From assembly GCA_964519355.1 (NCBI GenBank), contig CAZFJW010000023.1, positions 1 to 18,852 of the forward strand: a stretch of 18,852 bases of DNA. The letters are read 5' to 3'. The DNA comes from CAZBEA01 sp964519355 (lineage in GTDB: Bacteria; Patescibacteriota; Microgenomatia; Levybacterales; GWA1-39-11). A program made the translations under genes and the position numbers. The notes below the pieces were generated by a model that searched no databases, had not been told where the DNA came from, and saw nothing but the letters and a program-made list of their open reading frames with translations. Positions 6,675 to 13,962 of this stretch are shown here, piece after piece; positions within the stretch are counted from its first letter, which is position 1; each line of letters begins with the position of its first letter.

Positions 6675-9275
6675 TTATTTTCCTTTCATAATTGCTGTAT
6701 ATATTCCTTCTGTATCAGAATACAGTGATCCATCAATAATTCCTTCAAAAACAGATAACTCTGTCACAAGCCTAGACACAATCCTTTCATCATATGTGCC
6801 TTTTTCTCTTCCGAGCGTATCTCGTGTTGCATATGGAAGGTGGACATTAACTTGCTCTGTCTGACCAATGCGATGTGTTCTATCAACAGCCTGCAAAAAA
6901 TTATCCACCCTGTCAGGTGCTACGAAAATAATTATTTCAGTGGCTCTATTTTCGGGAGAATTAAAAGTAAGAGATTGTCCGGCAATCGGATAATTTCCCA
7001 CAATTACCCCTGTCCCATCCCGTCTTCGGAATGAGTCCTGAATCGCTTGGCTCTCTCTTTCACTTACATCTCCATCCAAATTGGCAATATCTTCTATACC
7101 GCTTTCTCTTAGACGTTTGGCAATATGGCGCGTGCTTATTAGTGAAGTGAACCTTTCAGAGTCATTTTTAAATGGCGTAAAAACCAGAACTTTCCGTTCT
7201 TCTTCTCTTAGCTTTTTAATTGTCTCAATTAGCCACGGGAATTTTGCTTGATTTTCGTATGCCAGCATTAATAAAAATTTTGCTTGAGCATTTGCATTGC
7301 CTTTTTCAAGCGTTTGGTGGGTGGCTCTTAGAATTTCCTGTTCATCACGAGTAAGTTGCTCGAGTGGAATTGGAACAGGAGTTATAACCCGAGGTGGAAG
7401 ATCTGCGACCTCTTCTTTTCTTCTCCGAATCATTACACTTCGTAGAACTGCATGTGTTAATGCCTGATCAGATTTCACAATTGAAATATCATCAAGAGGT
7501 ACCTGGTCAGGCGCAGCAAGATGGGCCATGATAAGCGGTTCATTTGCGCTCTTCACCATCGGTGTTCCTGTCGCAAGAATTACATCCCGATCAGGATCGT
7601 CCTGCAAAAATCTATAAAGCTGAAGAGTTCTGTATGCGACTTTATCACTTGCTTGATCTGTATCAACTGACCCAAGCCTTTTCGAACGAACATTTTGCGC
7701 CTCATCTACAACAGCAATTTGAATATCTGCATTTTGGACAATTTTATAAAACCTGGGATCTCTAAAAAGATCATAATTAACAAGCATTACTTGTTTTGGT
7801 GACCCTTCCTGCATCTCTCTTTCCATCATGTCAAGTCTTTGGGGAACTGTCATAGATCCACTCACATTTGTATAGTTCACATTTATAATATCTACTCCCT
7901 CAAGCTCTATATGAATTCCCAATTCCCGTTCCCAGTTGTCTATAAACCGTTTTGAGCCCACCACCATAACTCTTTTGTTCGGAGCAGTAAATTCATCCAG
8001 CTTGTTAAGAGCTGCAAGTGCAATCGTAATAGTTTTTCCGGTTCCCGGTTCATCAGCAAGAATTCCTCCCCCCTTTTCCATAAGATACCGTATCCCCTCA
8101 ACCTGATGGAAAAAGAGAGGTTTTGGATTTCCTTTTTCATCAAATTGCTTAAAATATTTAATCTTCTGTGCAGACCGAGCAGTTGCAAGAAAATCCTCTG
8201 TTACACGCGGAAGAATATTTTCAAAAAGAACACTAAAGACTTCAGGATCGACGTCTTCTTCAACTTCAAAATTACGCTCGATTGCAGCTTTAATAAACTC
8301 TCCCATTACCCCTTCCGGCACTCCTCTTTCATTCGGATATTCAGTCAAATATTTTCTCCAAAACATTGCCACTTCTTTGTACATTGACACTTTTACGGCA
8401 TGGATAAAAAGCGACTCAGTAAATGCTTCGAGTAGTTCTTTGGATGATTTTGCGATAGCCTCATCATCCGATTTTGCATCCTTGAACACTGGTGCTAAAG
8501 TCTTTATTTCACGTATTACATCGGTTGGGGTTTTAATTTTTCGTGGTCTATATTTTCTTGCAACCCTCTCAACAACTTTTCTTTCTGTATCGGGCGTACT
8601 TCCCTTAACTCTGGCCTGATAATCAGCATACGCCTTCACAATTGCCTCCTGTCCATCTTTTCCAATCAGTCTTGTAGAGCCGATCAAAGATGTCAGAATT
8701 GTTTCATTCTCTGCAATTTCTTGATTTCTCCTAAATTCACCAAAAAAACCAGGAAATTGCCTTGCCAGCTGTTCCTGTAATTCCTCAGGCGCAGAGTTAT
8801 AAAAAAGCTCTTGTAGTCTTTTTTTTGCCGCTTGAGGATTTTTTTTATCAACAACCGGACCATCAATTCGAAGGGAAATTGCCTTGTATGCAGATGCATA
8901 ATCTGGATCAGTTAGAATATATTGAAGACTCATGAGCTGTCCTTTATTTACTGCTGGACTCAAAGACCCAATTGCGGGATCAAAATGTCGTAAAAATGTT
9001 AAGAACGGAGTTCTCTCTGGAACCTCTTTTACAAATGATGCAAATTCAGACCAAAAAGGATGTTCAGGATCTGACATAAATTCACTAACAACAACAGGAG
9101 AAAACATTTCATGAGGACTACGCCCGATTCCTGTGTCACGCTGGAAAGCCCTATCAGGCATATCCCCGATCTTACTAAAAACTCCGCTTCCTCTATTAAC
9201 AAAAGCCACTATATCCGCTGGGGGCTTTATGGGCAGGCCTTGATTTGAGTTTTCAGTTCTCTCGAATCGTGCCAT
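6675..9275 (-). CDS. SNF2/Rad54-family DNA-dependent ATPase (superfamily 2)
   Basis: The 866-residue protein carries a SWI2/SNF2 motor in its C-terminal half. Seen: the Q-like region PLFFHQVEGIRYLMEKGG (386-403) with Walker A ADEPGTGKT (407-415), motif II DEAQ (524-527), motif III LATGTPM (567-573), basic IRRRKEE (616-622) as in the SNF2 inter-lobe region, GQSLTF (766-771), and motif VI DRTHRIGQT (798-806). Such motors translocate on double-stranded DNA and remodel bound proteins; in bacteria they occur in RapA and in several defence systems. Residues 1-370 are a helical region I cannot assign. No nuclease, methylase or helicase-unwinding domain is visible. It is the first gene of a tight two-gene operon, led by an extended -10 promoter 18 nt from the ATG. 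Whether it serves transcription, repair or defence is open. Confidence 0.9.
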   Translation of the reverse strand: MARFERTENSNQGLPIKPPADIVAFVNRGSGVFSKIGDMPDRAFQRDTGIGRSPHEMFSPVVVSEFMSDPEHPFWSEFASFVKEVPERTPFLTFLRHFDPAIGSLSPAVNKGQLMSLQYILTDPDYASAYKAISLRIDGPVVDKKNPQAAKKRLQELFYNSAPEELQEQLARQFPGFFGEFRRNQEIAENETILTSLIGSTRLIGKDGQEAIVKAYADYQARVKGSTPDTERKVVERVARKYRPRKIKTPTDVIREIKTLAPVFKDAKSDDEAIAKSSKELLEAFTESLFIHAVKVSMYKEVAMFWRKYLTEYPNERGVPEGVMGEFIKAAIERNFEVEEDVDPEVFSVLFENILPRVTEDFLATARSAQKIKYFKQFDEKGNPKPLFFHQVEGIRYLMEKGGGILADEPGTGKTITIALAALNKLDEFTAPNKRVMVVGSKRFIDNWERELGIHIELEGVDIINVNYTNVSGSMTVPQRLDMMEREMQEGSPKQVMLVNYDLFRDPRFYKIVQNADIQIAVVDEAQNVRSKRLGSVDTDQASDKVAYRTLQLYRFLQDDPDRDVILATGTPMVKSANEPLIMAHLAAPDQVPLDDISIVKSDQALTHAVLRSVMIRRRKEEVADLPPRVITPVPIPLEQLTRDEQEILRATHQTLEKGNANAQAKFLLMLAYENQAKFPWLIETIKKLREEERKVLVFTPFKNDSERFTSLISTRHIAKRLRESGIEDIANLDGDVSERESQAIQDSFRRRDGTGVIVGNYPIAGQSLTFNSPENRATEIIIFVAPDRVDNFLQAVDRTHRIGQTEQVNVHLPYATRDTLGREKGTYDERIVSRLVTELSVFEGIIDGSLYSDTEGIYTAIMKGK

Positions 9276-9293
9276 ATGACTGCAATGTGATGA

Positions 9294-9299
9294 ATTATA
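9294..9299 (-). promoter_or_regulatory. extended -10 promoter of the SNF2 operon
   Basis: TGTTATAAT on the minus strand: a consensus -10 with the TG of an extended element, 18 nt before the ATG. The -35 is weak. Confidence 0.5.
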
Positions 9300-9355
9300 A
9301 CAGGAATTTTAATTCATTTAAGACTAATCACTGTGCGTTTAATACAAAATTTAAG

Positions 9356-9361
9356 TATACT
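9356..9361 (+). promoter_or_regulatory. -10 element for cytosolic msrB, leaderless-type spacing
   Basis: TATACT ends 7 nt before the ATG at 9369. It supports that ATG over an in-frame GTG at 9333, which would lie upstream of the promoter. Confidence 0.5.
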
Positions 9362-9368
9362 TATTAAT

Positions 9369-9752
9369 ATGAATGCACTCACTCCAGACGAAGAACATGT
9401 AATAGTAGACAAAGGTACAGAAATTCCCTTTACTGGTGAATATGACAATTTTTATGAAGAAGGAACTTTTATTTGCAGGAGGTGTAATGCTCCACTTTTT
9501 TCAGCAGAAGCAAAGTTTGACGCCGGATGTGGATGGCCAGCATTTGACCAGAATTTTCCAGATGCAGTAAATAGAGTTCAGGACAATGACGGACAGCGTA
9601 CTGAAATTCAGTGCGCAAATTGCGGAGGGCACCTTGGACATGTCTTTGAGGGCGAAGATCTAACACCACTTAATACCAGACATTGCGTAAATTCACTCTC
9701 TATTAAATTTATCCCAGAAGGAAAAGAGCTGCCCAATGTGTTTCAAAACTAA
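9369..9752 (+). CDS. msrB: cytosolic zinc-type peptide-methionine (R)-S-oxide reductase
   Basis: A second MsrB, 127 residues, with no signal or anchor. Seen: both zinc CxxC pairs (Cys36/Cys39 in CRRC and Cys82/Cys85 in CANC), GCGWPAF with Cys54 in the usual resolving position, GGHLGHVFEGE, and the catalytic Cys106 in RHCVNSLSIKF. It is thus a complete 2-Cys, zinc-stabilised enzyme that can be recycled by thioredoxin, in contrast with the anchored paralogue at 2855-3352, which lacks half of each zinc pair. An in-frame GTG at 9333 would add 12 residues, but the TATACT at 9356 sits inside that extension and homology begins at LTPDEEH, so the ATG at 9369 is preferred. It is followed closely by the methyltransferase gene, which has its own -10. 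Confidence 0.95.
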   Translation: MNALTPDEEHVIVDKGTEIPFTGEYDNFYEEGTFICRRCNAPLFSAEAKFDAGCGWPAFDQNFPDAVNRVQDNDGQRTEIQCANCGGHLGHVFEGEDLTPLNTRHCVNSLSIKFIPEGKELPNVFQN

Positions 9753-9773
9753 CACAAAAGAATTTTTTAAGAT

Positions 9774-9779
9774 TATACT
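9774..9779 (+). promoter_or_regulatory. -10 element for the methyltransferase gene
   Basis: TATACT followed after 7 nt by an in-frame ATT at 9787. The same hexamer and spacing occur before cytosolic msrB and the PH-domain gene, where the start is ATG. Confidence 0.45.
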
Positions 9780-9786
9780 TTGAATT

Positions 9787-10239
9787 ATTAAGACACAAAA
9801 AATTCCATTTATTCCATATTTTCAGACTTCACGGCATCGGGTTGAAACAATGATCGAACTTGCTGATCCCAAATCTGGTGAAACAATGGCTGACCTTGGA
9901 TCAGGAGATGGAAGAATACTCATCGCATTTGGCAAAAAAGGAATTGTCGCACACGGATATGAACTTGATCCAATTCTTGTAGACAAATCTCAAAGTGACA
10001 TAAAAAGAGAAAATCTTATAAATAAAGCTTTTGTTCACAAAGAAGATTTTTGGGAGAAAGATTTGTCTTCCTTTGACATTATTACAATATATCCCATGCC
10101 GGATATTATGAATACACTTGAGGAAAAATTGCGAAAAGAATTAAATCCCGCAACGCGGGTTCTGCTAAATTTCTATCCATTTATGAACACCAAGCCAAAA
10201 ATGGCAAAAAATAATATCTATCTATACCAATTCGATTAA
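9787..10239 (+). CDS. class I SAM-dependent methyltransferase, probable AUU start
   Basis: This is a small Rossmann-fold methyltransferase. Seen from the first ATG (9850): motif I DLGSGDGRI, acidic motif ELDPI, and IITIYPMPDIMNTLEEKL matching the post-core strand of the family that begins VPFVPTP...VVE.MLELA. The family homology starts upstream of that ATG: in-frame codons 9799-9849 read KIPFIPYFQTSRHRVET, then MIELA. A TGA at 9781-9783 closes the frame and there is no ATG, GTG or TTG between it and 9850. ATT at 9787 (or 9784) is the only plausible start; 9787 gives 150 residues and lies 7 nt after TATACT. If only the ATG at 9850 were used, the N-terminal helix before motif I would be lost. 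The substrate is unknown. Its stop overlaps the convergent DUF1761 stop by 4 bp. Confidence 0.8.
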   Translation: MKTQKIPFIPYFQTSRHRVETMIELADPKSGETMADLGSGDGRILIAFGKKGIVAHGYELDPILVDKSQSDIKRENLINKAFVHKEDFWEKDLSSFDIITIYPMPDIMNTLEEKLRKELNPATRVLLNFYPFMNTKPKMAKNNIYLYQFD

Positions 10240-10661
10240 CGAACAAGTGCCAAAATTACCCCCATCACAAGAAGTGAGGCGAGCTGGTATCCGGTATTTA
10301 TTGCAAAAAGCTTCCACTTCTTGCTGCCAAATATCATATCAGTTGCCTGAACTGGCATGACAAATCCAAGCCACATCCAGAACGCACTCATAAGTCCGGT
10401 TGTAAGGGCTGTCTCTTTGAAAAAAGCCATGGACATTGCCATGACATGTGCTAGAACATATCCAGATACAAGAGTAAGAAGAAAGCTCACTCCATAGAGT
10501 TTGCCCATTTCTTTTTGTGCTTTTTTAAGAGATTCTGGGGTATAACCCATGAGTTTCATCCAAGGCTTTCCAAAAGCAATCGGATGATACCAGACAAATC
10601 CCAGTGCCATTGCCGCAATTCCAGCAATAAGAAGCGCTATATAATTTACTTCAACATTCAT
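10236..10661 (-). CDS. DUF1761 small integral membrane protein
   Basis: A 141-residue protein with four hydrophobic segments (about 5-24, 55-77, 86-108 and 119-139). The N-terminal VNYIALLIAGIAAMALGFVW followed by YHPIAFGKPWMKLMG, and the later FWMWLGFVMPVQATDMIFG, match the DUF1761 family (PF08570), whose function is unknown. A very strong Shine-Dalgarno precedes the ATG. It lies 129 nt downstream of the ycnI-like gene, beyond an intrinsic terminator, so it is probably a separate transcript even though it faces the same way. It ends convergently with the methyltransferase, with a 4-bp overlap. Confidence 0.85.
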   Translation of the reverse strand: MNVEVNYIALLIAGIAAMALGFVWYHPIAFGKPWMKLMGYTPESLKKAQKEMGKLYGVSFLLTLVSGYVLAHVMAMSMAFFKETALTTGLMSAFWMWLGFVMPVQATDMIFGSKKWKLFAINTGYQLASLLVMGVILALVR

Positions 10662-10668
10662 CTTTTTT

Positions 10669-10676
10669 CACCTCCC
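10669..10676 (-). promoter_or_regulatory. strong Shine-Dalgarno for DUF1761 gene
   Basis: GGGAGGTG on the minus strand, 7 nt before the ATG. It is notable because most genes here have no such site. Confidence 0.75.
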
Positions 10677-10732
10677 TTCCTTTTTGGTTTATCATGAAAT
10701 CTCTTCAAAAACAATCCATCACTTTCTTTTTT

Positions 10733-10763
10733 AAAAAAACCGGGCAGCTTTTGGGCCGCCCGG
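10733..10763 (-). terminator. intrinsic terminator after the ycnI-like gene
   Basis: Read on the minus strand: CCGGGC, a 12-nt loop region that can add two further pairs, then GCCCGG, followed directly by seven T. The GC-rich stem and T-tract are typical of a rho-independent terminator and separate the ycnI-like gene from the DUF1761 gene. Confidence 0.85.
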
Positions 10764-10790
10764 AAAGTTTGTTGTAAATAAAGTTCTCTT

Positions 10791-11477
10791 TTATTTACTC
10801 TTCTTTTTTTTCTGCATCCATAAAGAGCCGAATGCTGCTCCAAGTGCGATAACTGATATTACAAGTGCTGGATCAAAAGATTTTGAATCTCCTTTTCCTT
10901 CATGATTCATCATCATGCTATCATCTTTTGCATCAGATGCAGCCAAATCATTTATCACTTTTGTCTCCGAGTATGGACGAGGTGCATCGTGATTGTCTTC
11001 TTCTCCTTCTTTTGGAGGATTATTTTTCTCGAATGCATCAATTATGTCCTTACCATTTTCCCATGCAACGATGTCTCCATCGCCATAGGTCTGGTACGCC
11101 TTCCAGACAAGTGTTGATTCTTCTGCGGGAGTCTGAGCGCTGAAAACAAACTCATCTCTTTGATCAACTGGAATACTTCCGCCGCTCCATATAATCTCAG
11201 ATACTCGCTCTGTATCTCCGCTTGTCACTTTTTTGAGTTCAATACTCCACCCCGGTTTTACGTTTGGCCTTACACTCTTCAGACCTTCGGGTATTACAAG
11301 TCTGACCTGAACTGTTGGTACATCTTCTTCCGTTGGTACGCTCACAGTAAAATTTGTGTATGCACCAACTCCAACTTCACCAGGTCTAACAACAACGTGA
11401 GCCGAAACCTGAGCTGCTGTTCCTAGAGCAAAAACAGTAACAAAAACCAAACTTAGTATTATTTTTTTATAATTCAT
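10791..11477 (-). CDS. YcnI-like (DUF1775) exported copper-binding protein
   Basis: A 228-residue exported protein. Seen: a signal peptide (about 1-26, ending AQVSA), then a mature sequence beginning HVVVRPGEVG, which is the hallmark of DUF1775/YcnI proteins, with the conserved GWSIE and EIIWSGGSIP patterns further on. In Bacillus YcnI the N-terminal histidine of the mature protein binds Cu(II), together with a conserved tryptophan nearby; the mature His27 is retained here. A linker rich in Glu, Asp, His and Met (about 155-200, including DSMMMNHEGKG) leads to a C-terminal membrane helix (about 204-221) and a basic tail, so the protein is a surface-held metal-binding domain. A strong Shine-Dalgarno precedes it and an intrinsic terminator follows. 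It is the last gene of the probable metal block. Confidence 0.9.
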   Translation of the reverse strand: MNYKKIILSLVFVTVFALGTAAQVSAHVVVRPGEVGVGAYTNFTVSVPTEEDVPTVQVRLVIPEGLKSVRPNVKPGWSIELKKVTSGDTERVSEIIWSGGSIPVDQRDEFVFSAQTPAEESTLVWKAYQTYGDGDIVAWENGKDIIDAFEKNNPPKEGEEDNHDAPRPYSETKVINDLAASDAKDDSMMMNHEGKGDSKSFDPALVISVIALGAAFGSLWMQKKKKSK

Positions 11478-11484
11478 ATATATT

Positions 11485-11492
11485 CACCTCCT
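11485..11492 (-). promoter_or_regulatory. strong Shine-Dalgarno for the ycnI-like gene
   Basis: AGGAGGTG on the minus strand, 7 nt before the ATG. It is close to perfect complementarity with the 16S rRNA tail and so marks leadered translation. Confidence 0.75.
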
Positions 11493-11505
11493 ATCTTTTA
11501 AATCT

Positions 11506-11519
11506 CGGCATAGGTGCCG
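11506..11519. other. small inverted repeat in the ycnI leader
   Basis: CGGCA, 4-nt loop, TGCCG: a perfect 5-bp stem between the 103-residue gene and the ycnI-like gene. It could be a regulator binding site or a leader hairpin. It does not match an operator that I recognise. Confidence 0.3.
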
Positions 11520-11546
11520 GAAAGAACACTTACAAACCTTAGAAGA

Positions 11547-11858
11547 CTATATAAATTGTGGGGGCGCACGTGAAGAATATCGTACAAAAATAAAAACTAA
11601 AAGAATAAAACTCAAATATTCAATTCGAACAGAATTAAATATAAAAAGAATTACGACATCAGGAAGTAAAACAACTGCATCAATTGTGCTACCTGTACAG
11701 CATGGGTGGCCATGAGATTCATGGCTAGACGTTTTGTCATCATGCGAATGTCCAAAATGAGCATCCTGACTACTGGCCTGGATAAAAAAATATTCTCCGG
11801 GCTCAAAAATGTGAACTGAGAAAAAAAGAAGGACTACAAAAGCAAGAATTTTCCGCAT
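11547..11858 (-). CDS. small His/Cys-rich membrane protein
   Basis: An unrecognised protein of 103 residues. Seen: an N-terminal hydrophobic segment (about 4-18), then a histidine-rich stretch from residue 34 (HFGHSHDDKTSSHESHGH) directly followed by PCC at 52-54, and then one or two hydrophobic segments (about 60-76 and 80-93). Six histidines and two adjacent cysteines within about 20 residues make a likely metal-binding loop, probably outside the membrane if the first segment is a signal or anchor. It lies 6 nt after the stop of the 185-residue exported-protein gene and 69 nt before the ycnI-like gene, which supports a metal role. It could be an accessory peptide for copper or zinc capture. 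Confidence 0.7.
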   Translation of the reverse strand: MRKILAFVVLLFFSVHIFEPGEYFFIQASSQDAHFGHSHDDKTSSHESHGHPCCTGSTIDAVVLLPDVVILFIFNSVRIEYLSFILLVFIFVRYSSRAPPQFI

Positions 11859-11864
11859 AAGAAT

Positions 11865-12422
11865 TTATTTCTTTTTTCTAAAAATAAAATACAATCCCCC
11901 ACATATTACCAAAACCCCAACCATAGACAGTGGGATTATAGGAAGTTTTTTTGTAGTTGTTGGCTGTGAATTTTGAGGTGTCAAAGGCGATCCATCACTC
12001 ACCCGTTCAACACGCAAGTCATAAGACAATTCAAACTTTTGAAATTCTGCGCCTTTCTTTGGCTCGCCATGTATTACAACTTTATATATATTCCGTTCTG
12101 GGAATGTAAAATTAAAACTTGCATTCGAAAGACTGGGTTCAGAATTTTCGCTAAAAAGATCTTTAGAAAAAATCTCACTCTCTCCCTTTATAATTGAGAC
12201 TGTGCAAATACAATCTACAGGTTGGAATTTTTTGTTTTTGTCTTTAAATTCAAAATAAAAACCACTCACCTCTCCTGCAACCGGGTCGTCATCAGGAGTC
12301 ACATGCATAACTGCTCCTATAGAACCGCTGCTTTCAAGCATATGCGCCAATACTTGCACTGGGAGTACATGTACAAAAATTGTAAAAAGAAGGAAGAAAA
12401 AACCAATTTTAATTAGCTGCAT
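11865..12422 (-). CDS. exported Ig-like protein with C-terminal membrane anchor
   Basis: The 185-residue protein has a signal peptide (about 1-26, ending VQVLA), a predicted mature start at His27 (HMLESSGSIGAVMHVTPDDD), a beta-rich domain up to about 138, a Ser/Thr/Pro linker (about 143-157) and a membrane helix (about 160-181) with a basic FRKKK tail. DDDPVAGEVSGFYFEFKDK is typical of YtkA/FixH-like or CopC-like exported Ig folds, but I cannot fix the family. The mature domain includes Cys71 and Cys73 and several His and Met residues. As in the YcnI homologue, the first mature residue is histidine. The start sits 7 nt after TAAAAT, and that -10 overlaps the stop of the upstream fusion gene. 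A metal-binding role is inferred. Confidence 0.75.
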   Translation of the reverse strand: MQLIKIGFFFLLFTIFVHVLPVQVLAHMLESSGSIGAVMHVTPDDDPVAGEVSGFYFEFKDKNKKFQPVDCICTVSIIKGESEIFSKDLFSENSEPSLSNASFNFTFPERNIYKVVIHGEPKKGAEFQKFELSYDLRVERVSDGSPLTPQNSQPTTTKKLPIIPLSMVGVLVICGGLYFIFRKKK

Positions 12423-12429
12423 AGTTTTT

Positions 12430-12435
12430 ATTTTA
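12430..12435 (-). promoter_or_regulatory. -10 element inside the operon, leaderless-type spacing
   Basis: TAAAAT on the minus strand ends 7 nt before the ATG of the 185-residue gene and overlaps the stop codon of the gene before it. It may be an internal promoter. Confidence 0.35.
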
Positions 12436-13962
12436 GTTAACGTTTACAGTAAATGGAACAGTGATAAGCCTGCCATTTGGATTAAACTGTGCAAACATTC
12501 GATATATCCCTTTTTTGGCATTTCCATAGAGAGCCAGTGGAATAAATGAAACACGAGGTCCTCCGTTAGGACCATACGTTTCTGGTGTTTCAACCGGATG
12601 CACATGAATATATTCGAACGTTTCAGAATTTATCATCACAAGATGCCCGAATGCGCCAAGATACGGCTTGAGTGTTGTAACACCTTTTCCTGTATCAGTG
12701 CTTGTTATGTCGAAACTAAATTTTCCGTCTCCGGAAGTCAGATCTTTTACCAAAAAGGGCTTGGTGTAGGTAAGAGAAACACTATACCCCTCAACTTCAT
12801 TTTTTGTTTTACTTATTTCATCTTGTGAAATTGTTTTTTTTGAGAATTCTCCGTTTCCAATTTGCATACTAAAGCCAAATTGCTCCTCGCTGCCTCCCTT
12901 TGGCTGAAAATCAATATAAACATGATAATAACCGTTATCTGGAAAAGTAACATCAGACGTAAATACATTTCCGCTAACCTCAGGATGAAGATGCTGAAAG
13001 GTTTCAAGATTATCATCAACAATGATCAGATGTACTATTTTTTCATGAAGAAGATCGAAATCTGTAACAGGCTGAGCATTGGCCGAATTTGTCACGACAA
13101 AAGAAAGTTGTATTGGTATATTCGGCTTGATTTCCTTTGGCTTATCCAGCTGCACTGAAATTCTTTGCTGAGTCGTATTTTTTACTGTCCCGATGTTCCC
13201 CTTGGCCTGCTGAATATGCTTGGCATGAATCCCAAGAGAAATGCCCCCGCTGCTTGACGGAAGAAATGGAAGCACGATCCATACAACAAAAAGCACTGCA
13301 ATAAAACTTGTTGCAAATCCAATACTTAAATAAAAAGATAATTTTTTTCTTAAATAAAAATCAATCCGTAATGCTTCAAGTCCGAGCAAGAAGAAAAGCA
13401 TTGAGAAAAAAACCTGAGGAATAATTGTTGAGAGGTCTTGAAAATGAGTCCCCAGCATAAGTGCGTGAATTATAATAAAAAGCCCGGCAAGATATACAAA
13501 TCGATGCAGTATTTTCCACTTCTTATAACTCATTTTTTCAATTACAGCGTCAAAAGAAGTGAGTGCCATTAAAAAAAGCACAATAAGTGCTGTAAAACTA
13601 AGTGAAATAGCAAGGATATATTTAGAACTTAGGAATGCAAGTCCTTCAAATCCCCCAAGTTGTCCAAAAAATGAAACACTAGCGTGCAAAAGTCCAAAAT
13701 AAAATGCACTAACCCCAAGAGCCCGTCTTGCCTTTATGTATTGAGGTCTAAATGGAAAGAATTTGAATACATAACAAAAGGGCCCAGCAAGAAGCGCCAT
13801 ATAGAGGAAAAATACAGCAGTAAGCGCAGAATATTGCTGAAACCGAATAGTCTCAATTCTTGCCGATTCGTAATAGAATTTAATGAAAATAAGAAAAATA
13901 AGAGATAGCCCAAAACTTAAAACGAGAGTATAAAACCGGACGTTTCGTAGAAGATCTTTCAA
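12433..13962 (-). CDS. ferric-reductase-like heme membrane domain fused to duplicated His-rich exported domain
   Basis: The 509-residue fusion has about seven membrane segments between residues 10 and 233. Seen: LLHAS with His93, and KWKILHRFVYLAGLFIIIHA with His153 and His166, a layout like the heme ligands of ferric-reductase-like (PF01794) and YedZ/MsrQ membrane proteins. A large exported part follows (about 240-509) with two similar motifs: LHEKIVHLIIVDD, then ETFQHLHPE (305-328); and GAFGHLVMINS, then ETFEYIHVHP (436-456). The second recalls copper-associated YtkA-like domains. No FAD or NAD domain is present, so electrons must come from another donor. The start codon overlaps the stop of the 88-residue gene by 4 bp. 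A role as heme-linked metal reductase or metal sensor at the envelope is inferred. Confidence 0.8.
   Translation of the reverse strand: MKDLLRNVRFYTLVLSFGLSLIFLIFIKFYYESARIETIRFQQYSALTAVFFLYMALLAGPFCYVFKFFPFRPQYIKARRALGVSAFYFGLLHASVSFFGQLGGFEGLAFLSSKYILAISLSFTALIVLFLMALTSFDAVIEKMSYKKWKILHRFVYLAGLFIIIHALMLGTHFQDLSTIIPQVFFSMLFFLLGLEALRIDFYLRKKLSFYLSIGFATSFIAVLFVVWIVLPFLPSSSGGISLGIHAKHIQQAKGNIGTVKNTTQQRISVQLDKPKEIKPNIPIQLSFVVTNSANAQPVTDFDLLHEKIVHLIIVDDNLETFQHLHPEVSGNVFTSDVTFPDNGYYHVYIDFQPKGGSEEQFGFSMQIGNGEFSKKTISQDEISKTKNEVEGYSVSLTYTKPFLVKDLTSGDGKFSFDITSTDTGKGVTTLKPYLGAFGHLVMINSETFEYIHVHPVETPETYGPNGGPRVSFIPLALYGNAKKGIYRMFAQFNPNGRLITVPFTVNVN

Noticed and set aside
5111..9275. Complete DISARM, Zorya or BREX system
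   Set aside because: Only a SNF2 motor is shared; no methylase, nuclease, DUF1998, PglZ or motor-channel genes are present nearby.
9333..9368. GTG start for cytosolic MsrB, adding 12 residues
   Set aside because: The extension contains the TATACT promoter and is not part of the MsrB homology.
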